From Pseudomonas mediterranea CFBP 5447 (lineage in GTDB: Bacteria > Pseudomonadota > Gammaproteobacteria > Pseudomonadales > Pseudomonadaceae), in assembly GCF_000774145.1 (NCBI RefSeq), contig NZ_KN322985.1, forward strand, positions 209,910 through 273,909: a DNA stretch of 64,000 nucleotides. The letters run 5' to 3'. The translations under genes were made by a program, and so were the position numbers. Position 1 is the stretch's first letter; each line of letters begins with the position of its first letter. Below, in pieces: positions 8,678 through 17,793 of the stretch. Below the pieces are notes generated by a model that was not told the origin of the DNA, did no database searches, and saw only the letters and a program-made list of their open reading frames with translations.

Positions 8678-10666
8678 ATGCCCGCCATACAGCACCACGC
8701 CCAACTCGATTGGGATGACCAGGGTCTGCCCCGTTCCCGGGTGTTCGACGATGTGTATTTCTCCGACCAATCGGGGCTGGAAGAAACCCGCTATGTGTTC
8801 CTTGAGCAGAACAACCTGGCCGAGCGCTTCGCTGCGCTGCCGGACCATGGGCGGCTGGTGATCGGCGAGACCGGGTTCGGCACCGGATTGAATTTCCTCT
8901 GTGCCTGGCAGTTGTTCGAACAATGCGCGCCTGCCGGGGCGCGACTGCATTTTGTCAGTGTCGAAAAATACCCCCTGAGCCCGCAAGACCTGCGCCGGGC
9001 CCTTGCCCTGTGGCCGTCACTCAAGCTTCAGGCCGATCAGTTGCTGGGGCAGTACATTGCGATCCATCAAGGTTTCCAGCGCCTGACGCTGGCGGGCGGA
9101 CGGGTGACCCTGACCTTGATGATCGGCGACGCCCTGGAGCAGTTGCCGCAACTGGACGGACACATCGACGCCTGGTTCCTGGATGGCTTCGCACCGGCCA
9201 AGAACCCCGACATGTGGACCGCCGAGCTGTTCGCCGAACTGGCCCGGCTGGCGGCGCCCGGGGCCACCCTGAGTACCTTCACCAGCACCGGTTGGGTGCG
9301 GCGATTGTTGAATGCGGCGGGCTTCAAGATGAAGCGCACGCCGGGTATCGGGCATAAATGGGAAATCCTACGGGGCGTATTCCTTGGCTGGCCGGAATCA
9401 CAGGAGCAGGCTGCTCCCGTTCCGGCAAAACCCTGGTACGCCCGCCCCGCGCCGCTCACCGGCGAGCGCCGGGCCCTGGTGATCGGCGGTGGACTGGCCG
9501 GTTGCGCCAGCGCGGCGAGCCTCGCGGCCCGCGGCTGGCAGGTGACCTTGCTGGAACGGCATGCCGGGTTGGCCGAGGAAGCGTCCGGCAACCCCCAGGG
9601 GGTGTTGTACCTCAAGCTGTCCGCCCACGGCACGGCGTTGTCGCAAATGATCCTCAGCGGTTTCGGCTACACCCGGCGCTTGCTGGAACATCTGCAAAAG
9701 GGCATGGATTGGGACGGCTGCGGTGTCTTGCAGTTGGCCTTCAACCACAAGGAAGCCGAACGCCAGGCGCAACTGGCCGCGGCGTTCCCGCCTGATTTGT
9801 TGCGCACACTGGAGCAACCCGAAGCCGAAGCGCTGTCCGGCATCGGCCTGGCCTGTGGCGGTCTGTTCTACCCGGAAGGGGGTTGGGTGCATCCGCCGGC
9901 GCTGTGCCGCTGGCAGGCCTCGGACCCGTTGGTCGAAGTGTTGCCCCATCATGAAGTGCTGGATCTGCGTCGCGTCGATGGCCAGTGGCAAGCCTGGGAT
10001 GGTGAGCGCTGCCTGGCCAGCGCACCGGTGGCGATCCTGGCCAGCGCCGCCGAGATCAAACGTTTCGAAGCGGCCGCCGAGTTGCCCCTCAAGCGCATAC
10101 GCGGACAAATCACCCGCCTGTCGCAGACCGACCGCAGCCAGGTCCTGCGCACGGTGGTCTGCGCCGAGGGCTACGTGGCCCCGCCGCGAATGGGCGAACA
10201 TACGCTGGGCGCCAGTTTCGACTTCAAGAGCGCTGACTTGACGCCCACCGCCGCCGAACATGCCGGCAATTTGCAAATGCTCGAAGAAATCTCTCTCGAC
10301 CTGGTGGACCGCCTGGACGCCGGCAACCTGGTTCCGGAACAGCTCGAAGGCCGTGCGGCGTTCCGTTGCACCAGCCCGGACTACTTACCGATTGTCGGTC
10401 CGGTGGCGGACAACCGGGCATTTACCGAGGCGTATCAAGCCCTGAGCAAAGATGCCCGTCAGGTCCCCGACACCCCCTGCCCCTGGCTCGATGGCCTGTA
10501 CGTCAACAGCGGCCACGGCTCCCGCGGCCTGATCACCGCGCCGCTGTCCGGCGAACTGATCGCCGCCTGGCTGGACAACGAACCCCTGCCATTGCCCCGA
10601 AGCGTGGCCGAGGCCTGCCATCCGAACCGGTTTGCGCTGCGGACATTGATTCGCGGCAAGGCCTGA
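8678..10666 (+). CDS. mnmC: Bifunctional tRNA mnm5s2U34 biosynthesis enzyme MnmC
   Basis: The 662-residue fusion carries out the last two steps of wobble uridine modification (cmnm5s2U to nm5s2U, then to mnm5s2U). The N-terminal MnmD-type methyltransferase domain has a SAM-binding ETGFGTGLNFL motif at residues 64-74 and the DAWFLDGFAPAKNPDMW signature. The C-terminal FAD oxidoreductase has its dinucleotide motif VIGGGLAGCASA near residue 267 and ends with the conserved NSGHGSRGL segment. Both domains look intact and the length is normal. It stands alone between pap and the NAGGN operon. Confidence 0.96.
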   Translation: MPAIQHHAQLDWDDQGLPRSRVFDDVYFSDQSGLEETRYVFLEQNNLAERFAALPDHGRLVIGETGFGTGLNFLCAWQLFEQCAPAGARLHFVSVEKYPLSPQDLRRALALWPSLKLQADQLLGQYIAIHQGFQRLTLAGGRVTLTLMIGDALEQLPQLDGHIDAWFLDGFAPAKNPDMWTAELFAELARLAAPGATLSTFTSTGWVRRLLNAAGFKMKRTPGIGHKWEILRGVFLGWPESQEQAAPVPAKPWYARPAPLTGERRALVIGGGLAGCASAASLAARGWQVTLLERHAGLAEEASGNPQGVLYLKLSAHGTALSQMILSGFGYTRRLLEHLQKGMDWDGCGVLQLAFNHKEAERQAQLAAAFPPDLLRTLEQPEAEALSGIGLACGGLFYPEGGWVHPPALCRWQASDPLVEVLPHHEVLDLRRVDGQWQAWDGERCLASAPVAILASAAEIKRFEAAAELPLKRIRGQITRLSQTDRSQVLRTVVCAEGYVAPPRMGEHTLGASFDFKSADLTPTAAEHAGNLQMLEEISLDLVDRLDAGNLVPEQLEGRAAFRCTSPDYLPIVGPVADNRAFTEAYQALSKDARQVPDTPCPWLDGLYVNSGHGSRGLITAPLSGELIAAWLDNEPLPLPRSVAEACHPNRFALRTLIRGKA

Positions 10667-10691
10667 CGCGACCTCAATGCCCACCACCAAA

Positions 10692-10785
10692 CCTGTGGGA
10701 GCGAGCCTGCTCGCGATGGCAGTGGATCGGCTGACTTTAACGTTGACCATGCCGCCGCCATCGCGAGCACGCTCGCTCCCACATG
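10692..10785. repeat. REP-type inverted pair (TGTGGGAGCGAGC family)
   Basis: Forward copy at about 10693-10719 and reverse copy at 10759-10783, separated by about 40 bases, just downstream of mnmC. Confidence 0.85.
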
Positions 10786-10928
10786 GGCCAAGCGACACCC
10801 CGCCAAGCCGTGCCCGCCGGTCGGCTTATAACGCATCGATCTAAAACTCACGGCAATCCCACCGGTCAGTTCCAGGGTACCCGCCATTTCGGCGCCCCCC
10901 TCCCCAACGGAAAAACCGGTAAGGACTT

Positions 10929-12701
10929 ATGTGCGGATTAGCTGGAGAGTTACGTTTCGATCAACAACCTGCGGACCTTGCGGCCGTAGAGCGAATGACC
11001 CATCACCTGGCGCCTCGCGGCCCCGATGCGTGGGGTTTCCATAGCCAGGGCCCGATTGCCCTGGGCCACCGGCGCCTGAAAATCATGGACTTGTCCGATG
11101 CCTCGGCCCAGCCGATGATCGACAATCAACTGGGCCTGTCGCTGGCCTTCAACGGCGCGATTTACAACTACCCCGAATTGCGCGCCGAACTGGAAGCGTT
11201 GGGCTACGCCTTCTGCTCCGGTGGCGACACCGAAGTATTGCTCAAGGGCTATCACGCCTGGGGCGAAGCGCTGTTGCCCAAGCTCAACGGCATGTTTGCC
11301 TTCGCCATCTGGGAGCGCGATGCCAAACGCCTGTTCATTGCCCGCGACCGTCTCGGCGTCAAGCCTCTGTATCTCTCCCGCACCGGCCAGCGCCTGCGCT
11401 TTGCCTCGGCGTTGCCGGCGCTGCTCAAGGGCGGCGACATCAGCCCGATGCTCGACCCGGTCGCCCTCAATCACTACCTGAATTTCCATGCCGTGGTCCC
11501 GGCGCCCCGCACCCTGCTGGCCGGCATTGAAAAACTGCCGCCAGCCACATGGATGCGGGTAGAAGCCGATGGCAGCATCGAGCAGAAAACCTGGTGGACC
11601 TTGCCCTACGGCCCACGCCCCGATGAACAGGACCTGACCCTGGAAGACTGGATCGACCGCGTGCTCGACAGCACCCGAGAAGCCGTTGCCATCCGCCAGC
11701 GGGCCGCCGTGGACGTAGGGGTGCTGCTTTCCGGTGGCGTGGACTCGAGCATGCTGGTGGGCTTGCTGCGTGAAGTCGGCGTGGAAGACCTGTCCACGTT
11801 CTCCATCGGCTTCCAGGATGCCGGCGGCGAACGCGGTGACGAGTTCCAGTATTCGGACCTGATCGCCAAGCATTACGGCACCCGCCATCATCAGCTGCGC
11901 ATCGACGAAAAAGAGATCATCGAGCAACTGCCGGCGGCCTTCCGCGCCATGAGCGAGCCTATGGTCAGCCATGACTGCATCGCTTTTTACCTGCTGTCGC
12001 GGGAGGTCGCCAAGCATTGCAAAGTGGTGCAAAGCGGCCAGGGCGCCGACGAACTGTTCGCCGGTTACCACTGGTATCCACAAGTGGATGGCGCCAGCGA
12101 TCCCTACGCGGCCTATCGCGCCGCGTTCTTCGATCGCAGCTACGAGGAATACGCCGCCACGGTGCAGCCAAAATGGCTGACGGCCAACGACGCCGCCGGT
12201 GACTTCGTCAAAGCGCATTTTGCTCAACCGGGCGCCGATGCAGCGGTGGATAAAGCCCTGCGCCTGGACAGCACCGTGATGCTGGTGGACGACCCGGTCA
12301 AGCGTGTCGACAACATGACCATGGCCTGGGGCCTGGAAGCACGCACGCCGTTCCTGGATTACCGACTGGTGGAACTCTCGGCCCGGGTCCCGGCGAAATT
12401 CAAGTTGCCCGATGGCGGCAAGCAAGTCCTCAAGGAAGCCGCCCGGCGGGTGATCCCCGGCGAAGTGATCGATCGCAAGAAAGGCTATTTCCCGGTGCCG
12501 GGCCTCAAACACCTGGAAGGCAACACCCTGGCCTGGGTCCGCGAACTGCTGCTGGATCCGAGCCAGGATCGCGGCCTGTTCAACCCGGCCATGCTCGACC
12601 GCCTGCTCACCGACCCCAACGGCCAGCTTACCCCGCTGCGCGGCTCCCGCCTGTGGCAACTGGCGGCGCTGAACCTGTGGCTCAGCGAGCAAGGAATCTG
12701 A
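10929..12701 (+). CDS. asnO: N-acetylglutaminylglutamine amidotransferase
   Basis: The 590-residue protein is an asparagine-synthetase-type amidotransferase that makes the terminal amide of N-acetylglutaminylglutamine amide (NAGGN), a dipeptide osmoprotectant. The mature N-terminus starts with the glutaminase nucleophile Cys2 (MCGLAGE), and the ATP-pyrophosphatase loop SGGVDSS lies at about residues 268-274. The identity as NAGGN amidotransferase rather than a plain asparagine synthetase rests on the next two genes. AAGGAC just before the ATG is a short-spaced ribosome-binding site. It probably heads an osmotically induced operon. Confidence 0.93.
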   Translation: MCGLAGELRFDQQPADLAAVERMTHHLAPRGPDAWGFHSQGPIALGHRRLKIMDLSDASAQPMIDNQLGLSLAFNGAIYNYPELRAELEALGYAFCSGGDTEVLLKGYHAWGEALLPKLNGMFAFAIWERDAKRLFIARDRLGVKPLYLSRTGQRLRFASALPALLKGGDISPMLDPVALNHYLNFHAVVPAPRTLLAGIEKLPPATWMRVEADGSIEQKTWWTLPYGPRPDEQDLTLEDWIDRVLDSTREAVAIRQRAAVDVGVLLSGGVDSSMLVGLLREVGVEDLSTFSIGFQDAGGERGDEFQYSDLIAKHYGTRHHQLRIDEKEIIEQLPAAFRAMSEPMVSHDCIAFYLLSREVAKHCKVVQSGQGADELFAGYHWYPQVDGASDPYAAYRAAFFDRSYEEYAATVQPKWLTANDAAGDFVKAHFAQPGADAAVDKALRLDSTVMLVDDPVKRVDNMTMAWGLEARTPFLDYRLVELSARVPAKFKLPDGGKQVLKEAARRVIPGEVIDRKKGYFPVPGLKHLEGNTLAWVRELLLDPSQDRGLFNPAMLDRLLTDPNGQLTPLRGSRLWQLAALNLWLSEQGI

Positions 12702-12704
12702 TCG

Positions 12705-14450
12705 ATGAAACCCCACACGACGCTTCACAATCAACGGCTGTTGCGCGGCCAGGCGCCTTCCTATGAACGCTTGCAGGCGCGCCTGGCGGTAGACGGCAGC
12801 GAACTGGGCGCCGCTCCTATCGCGGTGCATTGCGGTTGGGGCCGATTGCTGATCGGCCATACCTTCCCGGACCCGGCGACCCTGGGCCAGGAACTGCTCA
12901 ACGAACAACCCGGCGAACGTGACATTGCCCTGTACGTCGCGGCCCCCCAGCAAGTGCTGGGACTGGAGCCAGCGCAATTGTTCCTCGACCCTTCCGACAC
13001 GTTGCGCCTGTGGTTCAGCGACTATCGGCAGGCCACGCGGGTGTTTCGCGGCTTCCGGATTCGCCGGGCGCAGAACGACGCCGATTGGCAAGCCATCAAC
13101 CAGCTTTACCAGGCCCGCGGCATGCTGCCGGTCGATCCCCAGCGCCTGACGCCGCGCCATCAGGGCGGGCCGGTCTACTGGCTGGCCGAAGACGATGACA
13201 GTGGCGCAGTCATCGGCAGCGTCATGGGCCTCAATCACCAGAAAGCCTTCAACGACCCGGAAAATGGCAGCAGCCTCTGGTGCCTGGCGGTGGACCCGCA
13301 GTGTTCACGGCCAGGTGTCGGAGAAGTGCTGGTACGTCATCTCATCGAGCATTTCATGAGCCGTGGCCTGAGCTACCTCGACCTGTCGGTCCTGCATGAC
13401 AATCGCCTGGCCAAGAACCTCTACGCCAAGCTCGGTTTCCGCAACCTCTCGACCTTCGCCATCAAGCGCAAGAACGGCATCAACCAGCCGCTGTTCCTGG
13501 GGCCCGGACCCGAGGCACAGTTCAACCCCTATGCGCGGATCATTGTCGAGGAGGCGCACCGCCGGGGCATCGAAGTGCAAGTGGACGACGCCGAGGGCGG
13601 TTTGTTCACCCTGATCCACGGCAGCCGTCGGGTGCGTTGCCGCGAATCCTTGAGCGACCTGACCAGCGCCATCAGCATGACGTTGTGCCAGAACAAGAGC
13701 CTGACGCACAAAGTGTTGAAGAACGCCGGCCTGAACCTGCCGGCGCAACAGTTGGCAGGCAATGCCGATGACAATCTGGCGTTTCTCGATGAACACGAGC
13801 GGGTGGTAGTCAAGCCCCTGGACGGTGAACAGGGCCAGGGCGTAGCGGTGGACCTGCGCACCATCGAAGAAGTGCAGAGCGCCATCGAAGCCGCCCGGCA
13901 GTTCGATAGCCGAGTGCTGCTGGAAAGTTTTCACGAAGGGCTCGACCTGCGCATCCTGGTGATCAACTTTGAAGTGGTGGCTGCGGCGATCAGACGTCCC
14001 GCAGAAGTCATCGGCGATGGCCAGCACACCATCGGTGCCTTGATCGAAGCCCAGAGCCGGCGGCGGCAGGCGGCCACCGGAGGGGAGAGCAAGATTCCGA
14101 TGGATGCGGAAACCCAACGCACGCTGAGTGCTGCAGGGTATGACTACGACAGTGTGCTGCCGGCCGGTGAGCATTTGTTCGTACGACGCACAGCGAACCT
14201 TCACACCGGCGGTATCCTGGAAGACGTCACCGATACGCTCCACCCCACCCTGGCTGATGCGGCGGTGCGGGCAGCACGCGCCCTGGACATCCCCATGGTC
14301 GGCCTCGACCTGCTGGTGCCGGCTGCCGATCAACCCGAGTACGTGTTCATCGAAGCCAACGAACGCGCTGGCCTGGCCAACCACGAACCACAACCCACCG
14401 CCGAACGCTTTGTGGATCTGCTGTTTCCCCATAGCCAGGGGGTGGTCTGA
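12705..14450 (+). CDS. ngg: N-acetylglutaminylglutamine synthetase (GNAT plus ATP-grasp)
   Basis: The 581-residue protein fuses an N-terminal GNAT acetyltransferase (about residues 110-260, with WCLAVDPQCSRPGVGEVLV and a following HDNRLAKNLYAKLGF helix) to a C-terminal ATP-grasp ligase (about 310-581, with VVKPLDGEQGQGVAV and the metal-binding FIEANERAGLANHE end). It is known in Sinorhizobium and Pseudomonas to build N-acetylglutaminylglutamine from glutamine. It begins three bases after asnO and so is translated with it. Confidence 0.93.
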   Translation: MKPHTTLHNQRLLRGQAPSYERLQARLAVDGSELGAAPIAVHCGWGRLLIGHTFPDPATLGQELLNEQPGERDIALYVAAPQQVLGLEPAQLFLDPSDTLRLWFSDYRQATRVFRGFRIRRAQNDADWQAINQLYQARGMLPVDPQRLTPRHQGGPVYWLAEDDDSGAVIGSVMGLNHQKAFNDPENGSSLWCLAVDPQCSRPGVGEVLVRHLIEHFMSRGLSYLDLSVLHDNRLAKNLYAKLGFRNLSTFAIKRKNGINQPLFLGPGPEAQFNPYARIIVEEAHRRGIEVQVDDAEGGLFTLIHGSRRVRCRESLSDLTSAISMTLCQNKSLTHKVLKNAGLNLPAQQLAGNADDNLAFLDEHERVVVKPLDGEQGQGVAVDLRTIEEVQSAIEAARQFDSRVLLESFHEGLDLRILVINFEVVAAAIRRPAEVIGDGQHTIGALIEAQSRRRQAATGGESKIPMDAETQRTLSAAGYDYDSVLPAGEHLFVRRTANLHTGGILEDVTDTLHPTLADAAVRAARALDIPMVGLDLLVPAADQPEYVFIEANERAGLANHEPQPTAERFVDLLFPHSQGVV

Positions 14451-14463
14451 CACCCAGTGTACT

Positions 14464-14568
14464 GATCGTTCCCACGCTCCGCGTGGGAATGCCTCAAGGG
14501 ACGCTCCGCGTCCGGATGACGCAGAGCGTCAGCGGCTGCATTCCCACGCAGAGCGTGGGAACGATCGG
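14464..14568. repeat. Inverted repeat of a third family (CGTTCCCACGC)
   Basis: GATCGTTCCCACGCTCCGCG at 14464-14483 is mirrored by the reverse complement at about 14541-14568, with a second inner inverted pair built on ACGCTCCGCGTCC and GACGCAGAGCGTC. It differs in sequence from the two REP families elsewhere in the window and lies inside the NAGGN operon, between ngg and the peptidase gene. Confidence 0.8.
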
Positions 14569-14592
14569 ATACTCAACCGTTCAGGAGTTTCC

Positions 14593-15783
14593 ATGATCAG
14601 CAAAATCCCCGAACCGAATCTCGAATACCTGCAGAAAGTCCTGCTGGAAATGCTCGCCATCCCCAGCCCGACCGGCTTCACCGACACCATCGTGCGCTAT
14701 GTCGCCGAACGCCTCGAAGAGTTGGGTATTCCTTTCGAAATGACCCGCCGCGGTACGATCCGCGCCACCCTCAAGGGTCGCAAGAACAGCCCCGACCGGG
14801 CCGTCTCGGCCCACCTGGACACCATTGGCGCCACCGTGCGGGCCATTAAGGACAATGGTCGCCTCACCCTGGCGCCGGTGGGCTGCTGGTCCAGCCGGTT
14901 TGCCGAAGGCAGCCGGGTCAGCCTGTTCACCGACACCGGCGTGATACGCGGCAGCGTGTTGCCCTTGATGGCGTCCGGGCATGCCTTCAACACTGCGGTG
15001 GATGAAATGCCCATCAGTTGGGATCACATCGAATTGCGCCTGGACGCGTACTGCGCCACCCGGGCCGATTGCGAAACCCTGGGGGTGGGCGTCGGCGATT
15101 ACGTCGCCTTCGATCCCCTGCCTGAGTTCACCGAGAGCGGTCACATCAGCGCCCGTCACCTGGACGACAAGGCCGGGGTCGCGGCGCTGCTGGCGGCGCT
15201 CAAGGCGATTGTCGACAGCGGCGAAGAACTGCTGATCGATTGCCACCCATTGTTCACCATCACCGAGGAAACCGGCAGTGGCGCGGCGGCCGCGCTGCCC
15301 TGGGATGTCAGCGAGTTCGTCGGCATCGATATCGCCCCGGTCGCACCCGGCCAGCACTCCAGCGAACACGCCGTCAGCGTGGCGATGCAGGACTCCGGCG
15401 GGCCCTACGACTATCACCTGTCACGACACTTGCTGAAACTGGCCAAGGAGAACGAACTGCCGGCACGCCGCGACCTGTTCCGCTACTACTTCAGCGACGC
15501 CCACTCAGCCATCACCGCCGGCCATGACATCCGCACCGCCCTGCTCGCCTTCGGCTGCGATGCCACCCATGGCTACGAACGCACCCATATCGACAGCCTG
15601 GCCGCCCTCAGTCGGCTGCTCGGTGCCTACATCCTCAGCCCGCCGGTGTTCGCCAGCGATGCGCAACCGGCCCAGGGTTCGCTGGACCGCTTCAGCCACC
15701 AGATCGAACACGATGCGCAGATGGAAAGCGATACCCGAGTGCCTTCGGTGGACAGCCTGGTGGGGCAGCGTTCGGATAACTGA
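14593..15783 (+). CDS. NAGGN-system M42 family metallopeptidase
   Basis: The 396-residue protein is an M42-type (glutamyl aminopeptidase-like) zinc peptidase. Visible metal or catalytic elements are H74 and D76 in SAHLDT, D191 and D192 in LDDKAG, and E225/E226 in TEETGSG. It belongs to the osmoprotectant NAGGN system and may trim or recycle the dipeptide; its exact reaction is not established. The start is set at the ATG at 14593, with AGGAG six bases upstream; longer in-frame starts would run back through the inverted repeat and into ngg, and were rejected. The operon link to ngg is likely despite the 142-base repeat-filled gap. Confidence 0.9.
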   Translation: MISKIPEPNLEYLQKVLLEMLAIPSPTGFTDTIVRYVAERLEELGIPFEMTRRGTIRATLKGRKNSPDRAVSAHLDTIGATVRAIKDNGRLTLAPVGCWSSRFAEGSRVSLFTDTGVIRGSVLPLMASGHAFNTAVDEMPISWDHIELRLDAYCATRADCETLGVGVGDYVAFDPLPEFTESGHISARHLDDKAGVAALLAALKAIVDSGEELLIDCHPLFTITEETGSGAAAALPWDVSEFVGIDIAPVAPGQHSSEHAVSVAMQDSGGPYDYHLSRHLLKLAKENELPARRDLFRYYFSDAHSAITAGHDIRTALLAFGCDATHGYERTHIDSLAALSRLLGAYILSPPVFASDAQPAQGSLDRFSHQIEHDAQMESDTRVPSVDSLVGQRSDN

Positions 15784-15812
15784 CAGTCAGGAGTTTCAGT
15801 GCCTGTTCTGAC

Positions 15813-15890
15813 CTCATCGCGAGCAGGCTCGCTCCCACAATGGCCCTGCGCCACGCCCCCCCTGTGGGAGCGAGTCTGCTCGCGATGAGG
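15813..15890. repeat. REP-type inverted pair (TGTGGGAGCGAGC family)
   Basis: A reverse copy at about 15814-15839 and a forward copy at about 15862-15888 enclose about 22 bases, in the gap between the NAGGN peptidase and yheU. Confidence 0.85.
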
Positions 15891-15975
15891 CCAGCACAGG
15901 CACAACAGAACCCAAGGCTAGCCGCAAAGCCCCATTGGCCGTAGCATCGCGACATCATCCAGCCGAGGTACCCCC

Positions 15976-16203
15976 ATGCTGATCCCCCACGACCAACTCG
16001 AAGTCGACACGCTCACTCGCCTGATCGAGGATTTCGTGACCCGCGACGGCACCGACAACGGCGACGACACGCCCCTGGAAACCCGCGTGCTTCGCGTCAG
16101 GCAGGCGTTGACCAAGGGCCAGGCAATGATCGTCTTCGATCCGGAAAGCGAGCAATGCCAATTGATGCTCAAGCACGACGTGCCCAAGCACCTGTTTGAC
16201 TGA
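15976..16203 (+). CDS. YheU family protein
   Basis: The 75-residue protein begins MLIPHDQLEVDTLTRLIEDF and has the RxxQALxKGQAMIVFD segment of the YheU family. It is acidic, soluble and without signal or membrane segments. Function unknown. It runs toward csrA, and its TGA abuts the csrA stop codon with no intervening base. A CCGAGGTA ribosome-binding site precedes the ATG at 15976. Confidence 0.88.
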   Translation: MLIPHDQLEVDTLTRLIEDFVTRDGTDNGDDTPLETRVLRVRQALTKGQAMIVFDPESEQCQLMLKHDVPKHLFD

Positions 16204-16392
16204 TCACGCCTTGCGGGCGACCTGGTTCTTCTTTCTCTGGATCTTTTCGTATATCTCGAAGCGATGAACATCGATGTGACGCGGCGCTTCCACGCCAAAC
16301 CGAACGGTGGTGCCGTTGACCGACAGCACACGAACGGAAATATCATCACCGATGGAAATCAGTTCACCCACGGCACGGCTGAGTACGAGCAT
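16204..16392 (-). CDS. csrA: CsrA/RsmA-family post-transcriptional regulator
   Basis: The 62-residue protein from the ATG at 16392 ([17 protein letters not shown]) is a CsrA dimer subunit; it binds GGA in mRNA leaders and blocks or alters translation. The L4/R44-type RNA-contact region [18 protein letters not shown] is present, with HRFEIY in place of the more usual HREEIY. It has a basic tail ([11 protein letters not shown]). An in-frame upstream start at 16428 is rejected because CsrA begins at MLxL. Its own SD, AAGGAC, contains a GGA, so autoregulation is possible. The sequence differs from my recollection of RsmA and RsmE, so it is probably an additional paralogue such as RsmI (inference). 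Confidence 0.92.
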   Translation of the reverse strand: MLVLSRAVGELISIGDDISVRVLSVNGTTVRFGVEAPRHIDVHRFEIYEKIQRKKNQVARKA

Positions 16393-16570
16393 GGTTCTTG
16401 TCCTTAAGAAGGTCTGGACCTTGACCATGCCCGGCCTGTTTCCTGTTCACAAGATGCGGGCGAGAATTCAGTAACCCCCTACAAACAAGACTCTGGAAAC
16501 TGAAGGAAACTTCCTGCAAAACGGGTCGGACCACGACGTTTTCAAGACCCGAGCAACGATGTCCAGCAGG

Positions 16571-16586
16571 AGGATGGCGCCATCCT
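16571..16586. other. Perfect 16-base palindrome upstream of csrA
   Basis: AGGATGGCGCCATCCT is a perfect palindrome between the end of the SDR gene and csrA. It has no T-run, so it is a poor terminator. It could be an operator or an RNA hairpin; I cannot tell which. Confidence 0.4.
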
Positions 16587-16606
16587 GAGGACAGCGCCTT
16601 TGCAGG

Positions 16607-17422
16607 TCAAGTTGGGTTCTGCCTGGCTTTGGCGCGCATCTTGTCGGCCATGACGGTCATTTCGTCGTACAGCATCTGTGGGTTCTTCTGTTTCATTGCC
16701 CAGGCCATGCGCCCCTGTTCGTGGGGCAGGATCATGAACTCACCCTTGGCGACCTGCTGGAAGATGTAGTCAGCGATGTCGGCGGCGGTGATGGGCGAGC
16801 TTTCCAGCAACTTGCCCACCTGGGCCTTCATGGCCGGGGTCGGACCACGGAAGGAGTCCAGCAAGTTGGTCTGGAAAAACGACGGACAAACCACGTGCAC
16901 ACCGATTTCCTGCTGCGCCAGTTCGACCAGCAGGCTTTCCGACAACGCCACCACGCCAGCCTTGGCCACGTTGTAGTTACTCATGGCCGGCCCCTGCATC
17001 AGCGCCGCCATGGAAGCGATGTTGATGATCTTGCCGCGGCTCTTTTCCAGCAACGGCAGGAACGCCTTGCACCCCTTGACCACCCCCATCAGGTTGATCG
17101 CAATCTGCCAGTCCCAGTCCTCCAGGGACAATTCACTGAAGAACCCGCCCGAGGCCACGCCAGCATTGTTGACGATGATGTCGATGCCGCCGAGCTTCTC
17201 TTCGCAAGCCTGGGCAAACGCCGTCAACTGACTGTAGTCACGTACATCGCAGCGTTGGACAAAGCCGTCGCCACCGACGTCGCGCACCAGCCTGAGGGTT
17301 TCCTGGAGGCCTGGCTCACTGACATCCGACAAGGCCAGGCGCCAGCCTTCGCGGGCCCAGCGCAGCGCGATTTCGCGGCCCAGGCCCGAGCCGGCGCCGG
17401 TGATCATCATGCGATTTTGCAT
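16607..17422 (-). CDS. SDR family oxidoreductase
   Basis: From the ATG at 17422 (MQNRMMITGAGSGLGREIAL) the protein has 271 residues, normal for a classical short-chain dehydrogenase/reductase. The NAD(P) motif GAGSGLG is at 9-15, NNAG at 85-88, and the catalytic set is Ser137, Tyr150 and Lys154 in SNYNVAK. A longer start at 17515 would add residues ahead of the cofactor motif that are unlike the family. Substrate unknown. It is followed on the same strand by csrA, but about 210 bases separate them. Confidence 0.9.
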   Translation of the reverse strand: MQNRMMITGAGSGLGREIALRWAREGWRLALSDVSEPGLQETLRLVRDVGGDGFVQRCDVRDYSQLTAFAQACEEKLGGIDIIVNNAGVASGGFFSELSLEDWDWQIAINLMGVVKGCKAFLPLLEKSRGKIINIASMAALMQGPAMSNYNVAKAGVVALSESLLVELAQQEIGVHVVCPSFFQTNLLDSFRGPTPAMKAQVGKLLESSPITAADIADYIFQQVAKGEFMILPHEQGRMAWAMKQKNPQMLYDEMTVMADKMRAKARQNPT

Positions 17423-17552
17423 AGGAAACAGCCTTTGTTCCGGAGAGATGAGCCGAGTGTAGCGAAGGAGCCAGCGGGACCCACGCTCCATCAGATTGCT
17501 GAATGGCGGGGGCAAACCGCAAAAAGGTTGCGCAGGTCTGTGGCAGCGGTTC

Positions 17553-17646
17553 CCGTGGCGAGGGAGCTTGCTCCCGCTCGGTTACGCAGCCGCGACATCC
17601 TGGGACCGCTTCGCAGCCCAACGGGAGCAAGCTCCCTCGCCACAGG
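17553..17646. repeat. REP-type inverted pair (GTGGCGAGGG family)
   Basis: CGTGGCGAGGGAGCTTGCTC at about 17554 is mirrored by GGGAGCAAGCTCCCTCGCCA at about 17623, between the divergent SDR and DUF3309 genes. Confidence 0.85.
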
Positions 17647-17793
17647 GTTTTGCGTATACCCGACAGGCACTAAAAAACTTTGAATTTTTTACAGGACGTT
17701 ACGGTCCGACTTATTAAGCCGCCCGGATTTAATGCAGCGTGCTGGCAGTTGAAAGTTGTATCACTCCAAAACTGACCAATAAGGAAATCAACA

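Noticed and set aside
10950-13238. A 762-codon open frame on the minus strand across asnO and ngg
   Set aside because: It is antisense to two genes with clear catalytic motifs, has the His/Gln-rich composition of a GC-codon shadow frame, and matches no family.
14128-14592. N-terminal extension of the NAGGN peptidase
   Set aside because: It would read through the end of ngg in another frame and through the inverted repeat; AGGAG before 14593 fits the family start.
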